Shown here: positions 6,550-15,211 of the stretch, in pieces
How the letters are laid out: each line of letters begins with the position of its first letter
Position numbering within the stretch: position 1 is the first letter of the stretch
DNA from: WHSW01 sp963729075
GTDB lineage: Bacteria > Actinomycetota > Thermoleophilia > Solirubrobacterales > 70-9
Length of the DNA stretch: 64,000 nt
Direction: 5' to 3'
Assembly (NCBI GenBank): GCA_963729075.1
Contig: CAVSMU010000013.1
Coordinates: 1-64,000, forward strand
Position numbers and translations under genes: made by a program
The notes under the pieces: model-generated
The model's database searches: none
What the model was told of the DNA's origin: nothing
What the model saw: only the letters and a program-made list of their open reading frames with translations

Positions 6550-9237
6550 TCACGGCGGGGGCACCGGCACCGCCGGCAGCGAGCCCAACCTGGAGTTAAA
6601 CGATGCCCACGGGTCCGGGATCAGCGGCTGCCACGGATGCCGCTCGAACGCCTGCCACCACGGGGCCGTCTTCTGCGGTACCGAGGTAGGCCCGAACCTC
6701 GCAACACGATCCTTGGTCTTCGTGCGGATGTCGAGCTTGAGGTCACGCACATTCTGCAGCGCCATCGGATCGGGCACGGGGACCAGCGGGGAGCCCTTGG
6801 GTCGGGGACCGAGCCGCTCGCCGTTGGCGTGGTACTCCTCGTTCCAGGCCTCGAGGCGCAAGAGGATGATGTCGTCGGTGCTCAGGCGCGATTGCGTTCG
6901 GTCCGCGGCGGGCCCGACGAGGTCGTCGTACGCGCGCATGTAGCCGTAGTCCATATTGATCGAGATGAGCCCCGGATCGACGGTCAACGTGTCGTACGGC
7001 ACGAACGTCGGCGCGGCCACCGTCACCGGAACACCGAAGCCGCGGAACGGCTCGACGTCTCCGAGTCGCACCTCGTCCATGAGGATCTCCAGCGCCCGGG
7101 GCGCGATGTCGAGCAGCTTCGCCTGCCCGAACCCGGTCTGGGACGACGGGAGCCGGCGCGGGGTGACGGAGATCACGTCGACGCGGTCGGCGCCGGCCTG
7201 CACGGCCTCGCGAACCGGCGTGTTGTCGCGCGCACCGCCGTCGACGAAGTGCTCGGTCCCGCGGGACGTGCCGCTGATCGGGACCGGCGAGAAGGCGCCC
7301 GGGATGGAGCACGACGCGAGCAGCACCCGGTCGAGCGGCAGCCGGTGACCCGTGGAGACCAGCGACCCCGACTCGGTCACCACCTCGGTCCTTCCGGTGT
7401 CGAGGCTCACCATGGTCATGCGCAGGTCGATGCCGCTGGCCGCGATCTTCGCCGCGTCGAGATTGGCCGTGATCAGGTTGTCCAGCGGGGTGTTGATGAA
7501 GAGCGCGTTCGCCTTCAGCGCCTCCGTCACCGCGACGATCAGCCGGCCCAGGTCGATGATCGTGGTGATGGCCGGGTAGAGGCTCGTGGCGATCGTGTAC
7601 ATGTAGCCGGGCACGAACAGTTCCGCCAGCGCGCCCCAGAGCTTGCCCGACACGAAGTTGAACACGTAGACGGCGATCTGGCCGCCGATGTTCGACGAGC
7701 CGCCCGATAGGAACGACCGCACCAGCGGGTCGAGTGTGGTGAACCAGCCGGGCTCGAGATAGAAGTCGCTCTTGGTGTTCATCCCGTTCCACAGCGACTC
7801 GAGCGGGCTCAGCCCGGCCGGGCCCTCGGCGAGCTTGGCCGCGTTGAGCGCGCCGACCGAGGTGCCGCAGATGATGTCCGGCCGCAGCCCTGCGACGTCG
7901 TAGAGGCACCGCGCCGCGCCCACCTCGAACGCGCCCAGCATTCCGCCGCCGGAGAGCACGAGCGCGCGCTTGCCTCGGCACACGATCTCGAGCGTCTTGG
8001 TCACGGTGCCGCAGGCGTTGTCGGCGGTGAGCAAATAGGTCCCCCTGTCGCCGTCCTGCAGTGGCAGCGGCCCGGCCCGGGCACTCCCGCGGTCGGGTGC
8101 GAGCGGGCCCGGGACCGCCGGCAGCGACCCGGCGGGCTGCGGCGTTATGGCGACGGTGTCCGCGCCGATGACGGACCAGGACAGATCGACCGTGCCCCCG
8201 GGCGCGACGTCGCCGACGGTCGCGCCGTCCGCGACGAAGAAGTCGATCGTCGGCGGCCCGGCCACGAACGACGTCGCCGGATCGCCGCACGACGGGCACG
8301 CACCAACGGCGCTCTCGCCGATGTGGCGGATGTTGCGCGCAGCAACGAAACCCGCGAGCCCGAGGCACGACTCGATCTCGCCCGCCAGCTCGCTCGTGGC
8401 CTCCGCGAGCAGGCCGATGTCCCCGGGATGCTCGATCAGGCCGACGCACCCGTGCCCGGCGCCGGGCGGGACCGTGACCTGGATCTCGGTGTCCGACCAG
8501 GACACGACCTGAGCCGAGACACAGCCGCCGCCCGTCGCGGTGATCATGACCTCGACGGTGCCCGGCTGCGTCGCGCCGAAGCCCGAGCCGCGGATCGAGA
8601 TGGTGTCGCCCGGACAGGCGCGGCCTGGGTTGACCTCGGAGATCGTTGCCGTGGGCCACTCGCGCGGTCGCTGGGAGATGACGGCGCCGAACTTCCCGAG
8701 CGCCTCGCCGATGCCCAGGACGCAGTGGCCCGGCGGCAGGTCCTCGATGCCGCTGAACCCGCCAGCCGGCGGTTCCGGTGGGTCGGGGAAGAACGGATAC
8801 CCACCGAGAAGGTCGCCCACCGACATGTGCAGCGCGTCGAAGCCGAACGCGGTGCCGAGTATCGTCCGGACCTCGGTTTCGGCGCGGTCGCCGAATCCGA
8901 ACAGCCCGGCGCCGATCGAGATCAGCTGCGCAGCGCGCGCGCGGTAGGAGAACGCGTCGGGCCCGAGGGGAGGTTCGTCGCCCATCCAGCCAAGCGGGAT
9001 GCTCGGCTCGCGTTTCGCCAGCCGCGAGACCAAGACCTTCGCCACCACGGCCCGCGACTCCGCCAGCTCGGCGTTGGCGGGCGCGAGATCCGGCGCCCAT
9101 TGCTCGGCGCTCGCCGCCTGCCGCAGGCGCAGCGCGTGCCGGCGGATCTCGAGCGATGCGTCGCTGAGGAGGAAGTCGCGCCAGCCGAGGAATGCCCGGT
9201 CGTCCTCCCCCGGCAGCCAAGGCCTGTCGTCGGGCAT
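6550..9237 (-). CDS. Patatin-like phospholipase with IPT/TIG and Ig-like N-terminal domains
   Basis: The 895-residue protein has a patatin lipase domain in its second half: oxyanion loop SGGGMLGAFEVG (429-440), nucleophile elbow GTSVG with Ser460, and the catalytic Asp in the later VDGGARDNTPV block. It would hydrolyse acyl chains of lipids by a Ser-Asp dyad. Upstream are a helical region (1-190), an IPT/TIG-like fold (about 197-265, 'ISEVNPGRACPGDTISIRG') and a second Ig-like module (about 330-420) containing CPSC. There is no signal peptide. The ATG at 9237 is chosen over longer in-frame starts because it follows the upstream stop (TGA 9239-9241) by one base, which fits translational coupling, and because residues before it are not protein-like. 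Confidence 0.85.
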   Translation of the reverse strand: MPDDRPWLPGEDDRAFLGWRDFLLSDASLEIRRHALRLRQAASAEQWAPDLAPANAELAESRAVVAKVLVSRLAKREPSIPLGWMGDEPPLGPDAFSYRARAAQLISIGAGLFGFGDRAETEVRTILGTAFGFDALHMSVGDLLGGYPFFPDPPEPPAGGFSGIEDLPPGHCVLGIGEALGKFGAVISQRPREWPTATISEVNPGRACPGDTISIRGSGFGATQPGTVEVMITATGGGCVSAQVVSWSDTEIQVTVPPGAGHGCVGLIEHPGDIGLLAEATSELAGEIESCLGLAGFVAARNIRHIGESAVGACPSCGDPATSFVAGPPTIDFFVADGATVGDVAPGGTVDLSWSVIGADTVAITPQPAGSLPAVPGPLAPDRGSARAGPLPLQDGDRGTYLLTADNACGTVTKTLEIVCRGKRALVLSGGGMLGAFEVGAARCLYDVAGLRPDIICGTSVGALNAAKLAEGPAGLSPLESLWNGMNTKSDFYLEPGWFTTLDPLVRSFLSGGSSNIGGQIAVYVFNFVSGKLWGALAELFVPGYMYTIATSLYPAITTIIDLGRLIVAVTEALKANALFINTPLDNLITANLDAAKIAASGIDLRMTMVSLDTGRTEVVTESGSLVSTGHRLPLDRVLLASCSIPGAFSPVPISGTSRGTEHFVDGGARDNTPVREAVQAGADRVDVISVTPRRLPSSQTGFGQAKLLDIAPRALEILMDEVRLGDVEPFRGFGVPVTVAAPTFVPYDTLTVDPGLISINMDYGYMRAYDDLVGPAADRTQSRLSTDDIILLRLEAWNEEYHANGERLGPRPKGSPLVPVPDPMALQNVRDLKLDIRTKTKDRVARFGPTSVPQKTAPWWQAFERHPWQPLIPDPWASFNSRLGSLPAVPVPPP

Positions 9238-9238
9238 G

Positions 9239-9877
9239 TCAGACCCCGACCGCGGTGAGGCTCCCGCACACTCCCGCCGCGAACCCCAGCACCCGAAACA
9301 CGGGGACGAACGGGAACACCGGGAGGACGAACGAGACGGAGTCCCCGGCGGTGCCGCCCCTCGTGCTCGACGAGACGACGGGGCCGGTCGGACTGTAGAG
9401 ATGCAGGAAGAGGTCCTGATCACCGGACGCAGGCCGCAACGAGGCGGTGGTGAACAGCACCCACGAGCCCATGAAGAAGAGGCTCGCCCGAGTCGGGACG
9501 AAGAAGCCGCCGATGGAGAAGAAGAACGGCGTGCCGTCTCCCGACACCGGACGGACGGACGCGAACACGCTGGACTTCCGATCCGGATCCGGAGGTTTCG
9601 GCTTCAGCAGCTCGTCGATGTCCTCGAGGCCGGCGAGCTCCCACATCGACCGGCGGTGCTCCTTGTGTGTCGACTCGAACTCCTCCTTGACCCATGATTC
9701 ATCCCGTGTCGAGTCGATCGTCAGGTCGATGGTCGCGTCGGCGAGCATCTTCTCCGCCACCTCGGCGGGCCCGGCGAACCTGAGCTCGAACTCCTCCGCC
9801 CCCCCTGCGTCCGGCACCCGGGTGACATAGCGCGAGAAGCCGTCGTCGTCGGTCCTCTCGAAATCGGCCAGCTTCAT
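9239..9877 (-). CDS. Conserved-looking protein of unknown function, patatin partner
   Basis: The 212-residue protein has an acidic N-terminal half (MKLADFERTDDDGF onward) and a hydrophobic, proline-rich C-terminal half with short apolar stretches (FFFSIGGFF, ASLFFMGSWVLF, VSFVLPVFPFVPVF). I do not recognise a family. Its start ATG overlaps the stop of a short leader ORF (ATGA), and its stop is one base before the patatin start, so all three should be cotranslated. The tight coupling suggests that it works together with the patatin, perhaps as a membrane adaptor or immunity-like partner; that role is inference. Confidence 0.65.
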   Translation of the reverse strand: MKLADFERTDDDGFSRYVTRVPDAGGAEEFELRFAGPAEVAEKMLADATIDLTIDSTRDESWVKEEFESTHKEHRRSMWELAGLEDIDELLKPKPPDPDRKSSVFASVRPVSGDGTPFFFSIGGFFVPTRASLFFMGSWVLFTTASLRPASGDQDLFLHLYSPTGPVVSSSTRGGTAGDSVSFVLPVFPFVPVFRVLGFAAGVCGSLTAVGV

Positions 9878-9990
9878 CCCGACCTCCCTTGTATCGATTG
9901 ACGCGAACCTACCTCCAGGGCAAAGAACAACATGATGTAGCCGATCGCGTTGTATCGGACATGCGAACTGAGCTTGCCTGAGCTACGCAA
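9874..9990 (-). CDS. Short leader ORF related to the KLSSHVRHNVIGY leader
   Basis: This 38-codon ORF starts with TTG behind GAGAGGGG and reads SGKLSSHVRYNAIGYIMLFFAL before diverging to a short tail. The same leader opens the secreted protein at 15643 (KLSSHVRHNVIGYLALFFAL). Its TGA overlaps the ATG of the next gene by four bases. The region upstream, with its tandem TTTCAGCG boxes, also resembles the 15643 promoter. It may be a truncated duplicate that brought its promoter with it, or a translated upstream ORF that controls the following operon. It is too short to judge expression from composition alone. Confidence 0.5.
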   Translation of the reverse strand: MRSSGKLSSHVRYNAIGYIMLFFALEVGSRQSIQGRSG

Positions 9991-10045
9991 TGACGTCCCC
10001 TCTCCGTTGTCGGTAGCCGTTGTCGGATGCAAGCGTGCACCGGGG

Positions 10046-10064
10046 CGCTGAAATCTCGCTGAAA
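10046..10064 (-). promoter_or_regulatory. Tandem TTTCAGCG boxes, 11-bp period (site A)
   Basis: On the minus strand TTTCAGCG occurs twice with a 3-nt spacer (AGA), so the repeat unit is 11 bp. It lies about 55-75 bases upstream of the TTG of the leader ORF at 9990. The same arrangement precedes the gene at 15643 (site C). SARP/AfsR-type regulators with a BTAD domain are known to bind direct repeats with 11-bp spacing, and such a regulator is encoded at 11462. Fourteen bases after the boxes both promoters share NACGCT, a possible weak -10. Confidence 0.55.
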
Positions 10065-10094
10065 TCCAGGCACGGGCCACGGCCCCTCTTGGGT

Positions 10095-10319
10095 CTACTC
10101 AGCTAGTGGGGCCAGAAATAGCGGGGTGACCCGCGTCGCCGTCTCCCGCTCAAGCGCCCTGAGCGCTTCTTGCACTCGCTTCGTCAGTTTCGCCTGACGC
10201 TCGAGCGAAACTGCGTCGCGGTCCTCGCTGTGTAGCTCAAAGCCGCGATCCGTTCGACGGGCGTCAATTGCGCGGCCCTTACCGGCCTGAAACTCGATCT
10301 TCAGCTGTCCCCCCCGCCG
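10095..10319 (-). pseudogene. Coding-like remnant without a start codon
   Basis: A minus-strand frame reads GGQLKIEFQAGKGRAIDARR, then DRDAVSLERQAKLTKRVQEA, and ends APLAE at TAG 10095-10097. It has mostly G or C at third positions and an amphipathic, Lys/Glu/Arg-rich composition like a real helical protein. No ATG, GTG or TTG is found in frame back into the CYTH gene, so it is either a decayed gene, a gene with an indel near the 7-C run at 10309-10315, or chance. I do not recognise it. Confidence 0.35.
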
Positions 10320-10386
10320 CCGCTCCGCGCCGGCGAGGCTCGGCAGCGAGGGCCGAGGGCACCGGTAGCGGCAAACGTGGAGGGGC

Positions 10387-11163
10387 CTAGCCGGCGTCTC
10401 GGAGCTCGCGAGCGAAGAACTCGAGCGCGGTGCGGGTCTTGGTCTCCTGTTCGCCGGAGAGATTCACGTCACGGCCGGCGAGGTAGGCGCGCGACTCGGC
10501 CGCGACCTCGAACGTCTCCTCCGGCCTGCACTTCGTCGACAGCTCGAGGATCTGGGCGCCGTCGGGGTAGAGCCACAGCTCGGCGACCGCGTCGCGGCCG
10601 TAGCCCTCGGGGGAGAACTCCAGCTTCAGCACGTGGAGTGGGCCGAGGATCGCGAGATCGTCGGGCCCGATCCCCTCCGGGGCGTGGTCGTCAAAGAACG
10701 CCCGTTGCGACTTCGAGAACAGTGACGACGGCGGTCGCTCGCGTCGCGCGACCTCCCTGATCGCGTCGCCGCCGAGCTCGGCCTCGAACGAGCCCGAGCA
10801 CACGTAGCCTCCCGGCATCGCGTCGACCTCGACCGCGAAGCTCCTCGAGTCACGGACCTCGACCGGCAGCGTCTCGGGAACGACGGGGCGCAGCTTAACG
10901 ACAAAGTCGTCGGGGTCGTCCTTCGTCCTGCGGGCGCGAACGAATACCCCTGCGTCGTCGAGATCGAGCTCCGGCGTGTCGAAGAAGTAGACCTGCCGGA
11001 TGATCGCGTCGAGCGGATCCATTCCGAGGGCGAGGACCGTGGTTCGCCGATCCTCGTTCGGGATCGTCAGCTTGAGCTCGACGCTGTCGGCCTCGCGCAG
11101 CAGGGCGACGAGCTCCTGGAGCTGCTCATCAGAGAGCCGGGGTGTCTGGGCCGGGCTCGGCAT
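10387..11163 (-). CDS. CYTH domain protein
   Basis: The 258-residue protein contains VELKLTIP near residue 28, a variant of the ExExK signature of the CYTH (CyaB/thiamine triphosphatase) superfamily. It continues with the family's alternation of charged strands (VFVRARRTKDDPDDFVVKLRP, read in parts) and the later KLEFSP and ILELSTKC blocks. CYTH proteins bind triphosphate substrates with a metal in a beta-tunnel, acting as triphosphatases or cyclases. Which substrate applies here cannot be told. The gene is divergent from the BTAD regulator, and a tandem 11-bp box (site B) lies in the 298 bases between them, oriented toward this gene. Confidence 0.8.
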   Translation of the reverse strand: MPSPAQTPRLSDEQLQELVALLREADSVELKLTIPNEDRRTTVLALGMDPLDAIIRQVYFFDTPELDLDDAGVFVRARRTKDDPDDFVVKLRPVVPETLPVEVRDSRSFAVEVDAMPGGYVCSGSFEAELGGDAIREVARRERPPSSLFSKSQRAFFDDHAPEGIGPDDLAILGPLHVLKLEFSPEGYGRDAVAELWLYPDGAQILELSTKCRPEETFEVAAESRAYLAGRDVNLSGEQETKTRTALEFFARELRDAG

Positions 11164-11358
11164 CCGCTCTGACGTTAGCCGAGCTCGACCCCGGGGTGCC
11201 GCCTATTCCTTCGCCGCGCCCTCGTATTCGAGTATGCCGCGCTGCGCGAGGGTGTACAGGAGGGCGATCGGCCCCGGCTTAAACTTGACCTGACCAGCTT
11301 CGTCGGGTGCTTCCGCGGGTGGCGGCGCGCGCAGCTCGCGCGAAGCTTTGCGGGAGGC

Positions 11359-11377
11359 CGCTGAAATCTCGCCGAAG
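11359..11377 (-). promoter_or_regulatory. Tandem TTTCAGCG-like boxes, 11-bp period (site B)
   Basis: The plus strand reads CGCTGAAA, TCT, CGCCGAAG; on the minus strand this is a TTCGGCG unit followed 11 bases later by TTTCAGCG. It lies between the CYTH gene (start 11163) and the BTAD regulator (start 11462). Its orientation matches sites A and C when read toward the CYTH gene. It could also be an autoregulatory site of the BTAD gene, about 85 bases upstream of its ATG. Confidence 0.5.
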
Positions 11378-11461
11378 TGCCTCGACGGATCGGCTGAACG
11401 CGCGCTCTCAGGCGCTTGAAGGGAGGCGATCTCGGGTGGTAGTTTCGGTGTAGGAGGAGCG

Positions 11462-14400
11462 ATGGAGTTTCAGGTCCTCGGTCCGCTCGAAGTCCGCGGC
11501 AACGGGGGACGGCTGGCGCTCGGCCCGGCGAAGCAGCGGGCCGTGCTCGCGATCCTTCTGGTCCACGCGAACGAGGTCGTTTCCGCCGATCGCTTGATCG
11601 AGGAGCTTTGGCCGGAGCCGCCAAACACGGCCGCCAACGCCCTCCAGGTGTACGTGTTCAAGCTTCGCAAGGCGCTCGAGCCCAAGCGAGCAAGCGGGGC
11701 GCCCGGAGAGCGTATCGTCACCCGAGCTCCCGGATACGTACTTCGCGTCGAGCCCGACGAGCTCGACGCTGACCGGTTCGAGCGCCTGCTCCGTGAAGGG
11801 AGGACAGCCCGCGAGGCCAACGATCCCGAGGCTGCAGCCCGCACGCTCCGCGCAGCGCTCGAGCTCTGGCAGGGCCGGGCGCTGGCCGACTTCGCCTATG
11901 ACCCCTTCGCCCAGGCCGAGATCGCGCGCCTAGAAGAGCTGCGCCTAGATGCCGTCGAGGAGCGGGTCGAGGCCGACCTCGCCCTCGGGCGGAGCGCCGA
12001 CCTGGTCGCCGAGCTCGAGGCGCTGATCAAGGACAACCCATTGCGCGAGGGCCTGCGAGGACAGCTGATGCTCGCCTTCTATCGATCGGGCCGCCAGGCC
12101 GACGCGTTGGAGGTCTACCGGCAGACACGTGAGATCCTCGACGAGGAGCTCGGCCTCGCTCCGAGCCCGCCGCTTCAGCGTCTGCAGGAGGCGATCCTGC
12201 GCCAGGAGCCGGCGCTCGAAGTCTCGATCGAGCCACCGGCCGAGGTCGCCCCGCCAGCGCTCGAGAGCCGCAAAACGGTCACCGTCCTCGTCGCCTCCCG
12301 GTCCGTGGCGGAGGGAACGGACCCCGAGGCGATTCGCGTTGCCGAGGGGCGCTATCTGAACGAGGCCACCAGCGCCATCGAGCGCCATGGCGGCAGCGTC
12401 CAGAACGTGCTCGGCGACCGGGTGCTGGCCGTGTTCGGCGTCCCACTCGTCCACGAAGACGACGCCCTGCGCGCGGTTCGCGCAGCCGTTGAGCTGCCCG
12501 GCGGGCAGGTCGGCATCGCCACCGGAGAGGTGGTCGCGGGCGAGTCAGACTCGTCGGGCTCGACGCTTGCCGGTGCGCCCGTCGGGCGCGCGGCTGAGCT
12601 GGCGGACGCCGCGCCGGCGGGCGAGGTCCTGCTCGCCGAGCAGACGTACAGGCTGCTCGGGGAGGCCGCTTGCGCGCAGCCCGCAGGGAACCGGGGCTAT
12701 CCGGCGTGGCGCCTGCTTGAACTGGTCCCGCGCCCGCCACCTCTCTCGCGACCGCCGGAGGTCCCGATCGTGGGCCGGAGCGACGAGCTGGCTGTGCTCA
12801 GGGCGGCGCTCGACCGGCTCGCCCGGGAGCGCACGGTGAACCTGCTCACGATCCTTGGCCCCGCGGGGATCGGCAAGACGAGGTTGGCAGAGGAGTTCGC
12901 CTCCCGCGTGGCGAGCGAGGCGAGCGTGCTTGCGGGCCGCTGCGTCCCGTACGGCGAGGGCATCACGTTCTGGCCGATGCGGGAGATCGTCGCCGGTCTC
13001 TCCGCCGCCGACTCCCTCTCCCACCTCCTTGCGGGCGAGGACGACGCGGAGCTGGTCGTCGAGCGGGTCACCGAGGCGACCGGCGGGGTCGACGCAACAA
13101 CCAGCGTCGAGGAGATCTTCTGGGCCTTCCGCCGGCTGCTGGAGACGGTCGCGCGCGAGCGGCCCGGGGTGATCGTGCTCGAGGACGTCCACTGGGCGGA
13201 GCCCACCTTGCTCGACCTGATCGAGTACCTGGCCGAGGGCGTGCGTGGCGCGCCGATCCTGATCCTCTGCCTGGCCCGCCCCGAGTTGCTGGAGTCCCGT
13301 CCGGGATGGGGCGGCACACGCAACGCGAGCTCGCTGTTACTCGAGCGGCTGACCGAGGGGGAGTCCGAGCAGCTGGTCGACAGCCTCGCGTCCGCCCTTC
13401 CTGGGGCCACGCGCGCTCGGGTGCAAGAGACGGCAGAGGGCAATCCGCTCTTCCTGGAGCAGATGCTGGCCATGCTCGCGGAGGGCACGACGCCGGAGGG
13501 AAGGATCCCGATCCCGCCCACGATCGAGGCTGTGCTCGCGGCCCGGCTAGATCGGCTCGGGCCCGGCGAGCGGGCCGTGATCGAGCGCGCCGCCGTGGTC
13601 GGCAAGGAGTTCCACGATGACGCCGTCGCGGAGCTGATTCCCGAGGAAGCACGCCCGTTCGCCTCCCGGCATCTTGAGGCGCTGGTCGCCAAGGAATTGC
13701 TGAACCCCGTTCACTCGCTGCGGCCCGAACGGGAGGCGCTGCGGTTCCGACACGTGCTGATCCAGCAGGCTGCGTACCGCGCGATCCCCAAGCGGTTGCG
13801 CGCCGAGCTGCACGAGGCGGTCGCGGGGTGGCTCCAGCGGAGCGTGGGCCAGGGAACCGCCGAGTTCGCGGAGATGGCCGGTTACCACCTGGAGCAAAGC
13901 TACCGCTACCGGACGGAGCTGGGCCCGGTCGGCGAGGAGGAGCGCGAGCTTGCGTCCCGTGCCGCCGAGCTTCTCGCCTCGGCCGGCCGGCGGGCGTTCG
14001 GGCGCGGCGACATGCCCGCGGCGGTCAACTTCTTGCAACGCTCCTCTTCGCTGCTCCGCAAGGAGGATCACGCCCGGCTGGAGCTGCTTAATGACCTGGG
14101 GTACGCGCTGTTCGAGATCGGCGAGCTCGAGCAGGCCAACGGGGTGCTCGCCGAGGCGATCGAGGCCGCGCAAGCCGGCCGCCACCGCGAGGTCGAGTTG
14201 AAGGCGATGGTGAAGCTCGCCCACCAGAGGATGTACACGAACCAAGAGGCCCTGGACACCGAGGGCCTGATCCGGGACGCGACTGCCGCGATCGAGGCGC
14301 TGGACAACCTGGGCGACGACCTCGGCGTCGCCAGGGCGTGTTGCCTGCTCGCCGATGCGCACTGGCCGCGAGGCGAGATGATGGCCGCGGCAGAGGCGGC

Positions 14401-15211
14401 GCAGCGCGCGGCCCAGCGGGCGCGCAGCGCTCGAAGCCGCCGGGAGGAGGCCTGGGGGCTCGGTGCGTACGTCTTCGCCTTGCTCCACGGCCCGACGCCC
14501 GCCGCCGAGGCGGCCGCGATCACCGAGCGGCTGGTACGCGAGGCGGAGGGAGCCATGGTTCTGGAAGCGAACCTGTCCGGCTTCCTGGCGGCGCACGAGG
14601 CGATGAGCGGGCGGTTCGACGCCGCGCGCGCCCACATCGCGCAGAGCAACGAGCGCCTCCGCGACCTTGGCCTCAAGTGGCAGGTCGGCGTTCAGGAGCA
14701 CCTGGGCGGGTACATCGAAATGTTCGCCGGCGATCCTGCCGCCGCGGAGCGCCACATGCGTATCGCCAGGGACTCGTTCGTGGCGATCGGCGACAGCTGG
14801 TCCCTGTCCACCGTTTCGGTGGATCTGCCCCGGCCCGTGTACGAGCAGGGCCGCTACGACGAGGCCCGATCTCTAGTCGCCGAGATCGATGAGGTGCCCG
14901 CTCCCGCCGACCGCGAGTGGCAGATCAAGCGCACATGCTTGCGCGCGAGGCTACTGGCGCGGGAGGGGCGGTTCGGAGAAGCCGAGCGCCTCGCCCGCGA
15001 GGCCGTCGCGATCGCCACCGGAACCGACCAGCTGTGGTTTCACGCCGATGCGCTGATCGATCTCGCGGAGATCCTGCGCGGTGCCGGCCGCATCCGGGAG
15101 GCGACCGGCGCTGCGCGGGACGCGCTGCGCCTCTACGAGCGCAAGGGAATCGTTCCCTTCGCAGTGCGCGCCAGGGCGCTCGTCGCCGAGTTGCGCAGCG
15201 CCGCGGTATGA
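11462..15211 (+). CDS. BTAD transcriptional regulator with cyclase-like and AAA/TPR domains
   Basis: The 1249-residue multidomain regulator starts with an OmpR-type winged helix (1-95, 'FQVLGPLEVRGNG'), followed by a bacterial transcriptional activation domain (about 97-243). A degenerate class III nucleotide cyclase-like domain (about 265-400, 'GGSVQNVLGDRVLAVFGVP') comes next. The AAA/STAND ATPase core follows with Walker A GPAGIGKT at about residue 467 and a Walker B VIVLEDVHWAEP. The last 450 residues are helical TPR-like repeats. This is the AfsR/SARP-MalT hybrid architecture common in Actinobacteria, presumably a signal-integrating activator. The usual two metal-binding aspartates of active cyclases are not evident, so catalysis is doubtful. 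Targets may be the three 11-bp-period boxes nearby. The GGAGGAGCG directly before the ATG is a strong ribosome site. Confidence 0.92.
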   Translation: MEFQVLGPLEVRGNGGRLALGPAKQRAVLAILLVHANEVVSADRLIEELWPEPPNTAANALQVYVFKLRKALEPKRASGAPGERIVTRAPGYVLRVEPDELDADRFERLLREGRTAREANDPEAAARTLRAALELWQGRALADFAYDPFAQAEIARLEELRLDAVEERVEADLALGRSADLVAELEALIKDNPLREGLRGQLMLAFYRSGRQADALEVYRQTREILDEELGLAPSPPLQRLQEAILRQEPALEVSIEPPAEVAPPALESRKTVTVLVASRSVAEGTDPEAIRVAEGRYLNEATSAIERHGGSVQNVLGDRVLAVFGVPLVHEDDALRAVRAAVELPGGQVGIATGEVVAGESDSSGSTLAGAPVGRAAELADAAPAGEVLLAEQTYRLLGEAACAQPAGNRGYPAWRLLELVPRPPPLSRPPEVPIVGRSDELAVLRAALDRLARERTVNLLTILGPAGIGKTRLAEEFASRVASEASVLAGRCVPYGEGITFWPMREIVAGLSAADSLSHLLAGEDDAELVVERVTEATGGVDATTSVEEIFWAFRRLLETVARERPGVIVLEDVHWAEPTLLDLIEYLAEGVRGAPILILCLARPELLESRPGWGGTRNASSLLLERLTEGESEQLVDSLASALPGATRARVQETAEGNPLFLEQMLAMLAEGTTPEGRIPIPPTIEAVLAARLDRLGPGERAVIERAAVVGKEFHDDAVAELIPEEARPFASRHLEALVAKELLNPVHSLRPEREALRFRHVLIQQAAYRAIPKRLRAELHEAVAGWLQRSVGQGTAEFAEMAGYHLEQSYRYRTELGPVGEEERELASRAAELLASAGRRAFGRGDMPAAVNFLQRSSSLLRKEDHARLELLNDLGYALFEIGELEQANGVLAEAIEAAQAGRHREVELKAMVKLAHQRMYTNQEALDTEGLIRDATAAIEALDNLGDDLGVARACCLLADAHWPRGEMMAAAEAAQRAAQRARSARSRREEAWGLGAYVFALLHGPTPAAEAAAITERLVREAEGAMVLEANLSGFLAAHEAMSGRFDAARAHIAQSNERLRDLGLKWQVGVQEHLGGYIEMFAGDPAAAERHMRIARDSFVAIGDSWSLSTVSVDLPRPVYEQGRYDEARSLVAEIDEVPAPADREWQIKRTCLRARLLAREGRFGEAERLAREAVAIATGTDQLWFHADALIDLAEILRGAGRIREATGAARDALRLYERKGIVPFAVRARALVAELRSAAV

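Noticed and set aside
5256..6599. Long plus-strand frame opposite the membrane-protein gene
   Set aside because: It is the antisense shadow of the minus-strand gene, with low-complexity Arg/Gln/His-rich translation and no motif.
6743..9220. Second long minus-strand frame overlapping the patatin gene
   Set aside because: It is Arg-rich shadow translation of the patatin gene in another frame, as is usual in high-GC DNA.
11203..11400. Minus-strand frame ending GQVKFKPGPIALLYTLAQ... with TAG at 11203-11205, between the CYTH and BTAD genes
   Set aside because: The end looks protein-like, but no ATG, GTG or TTG exists in frame upstream and the frame runs through the box at 11359-11377; not reported as a gene.
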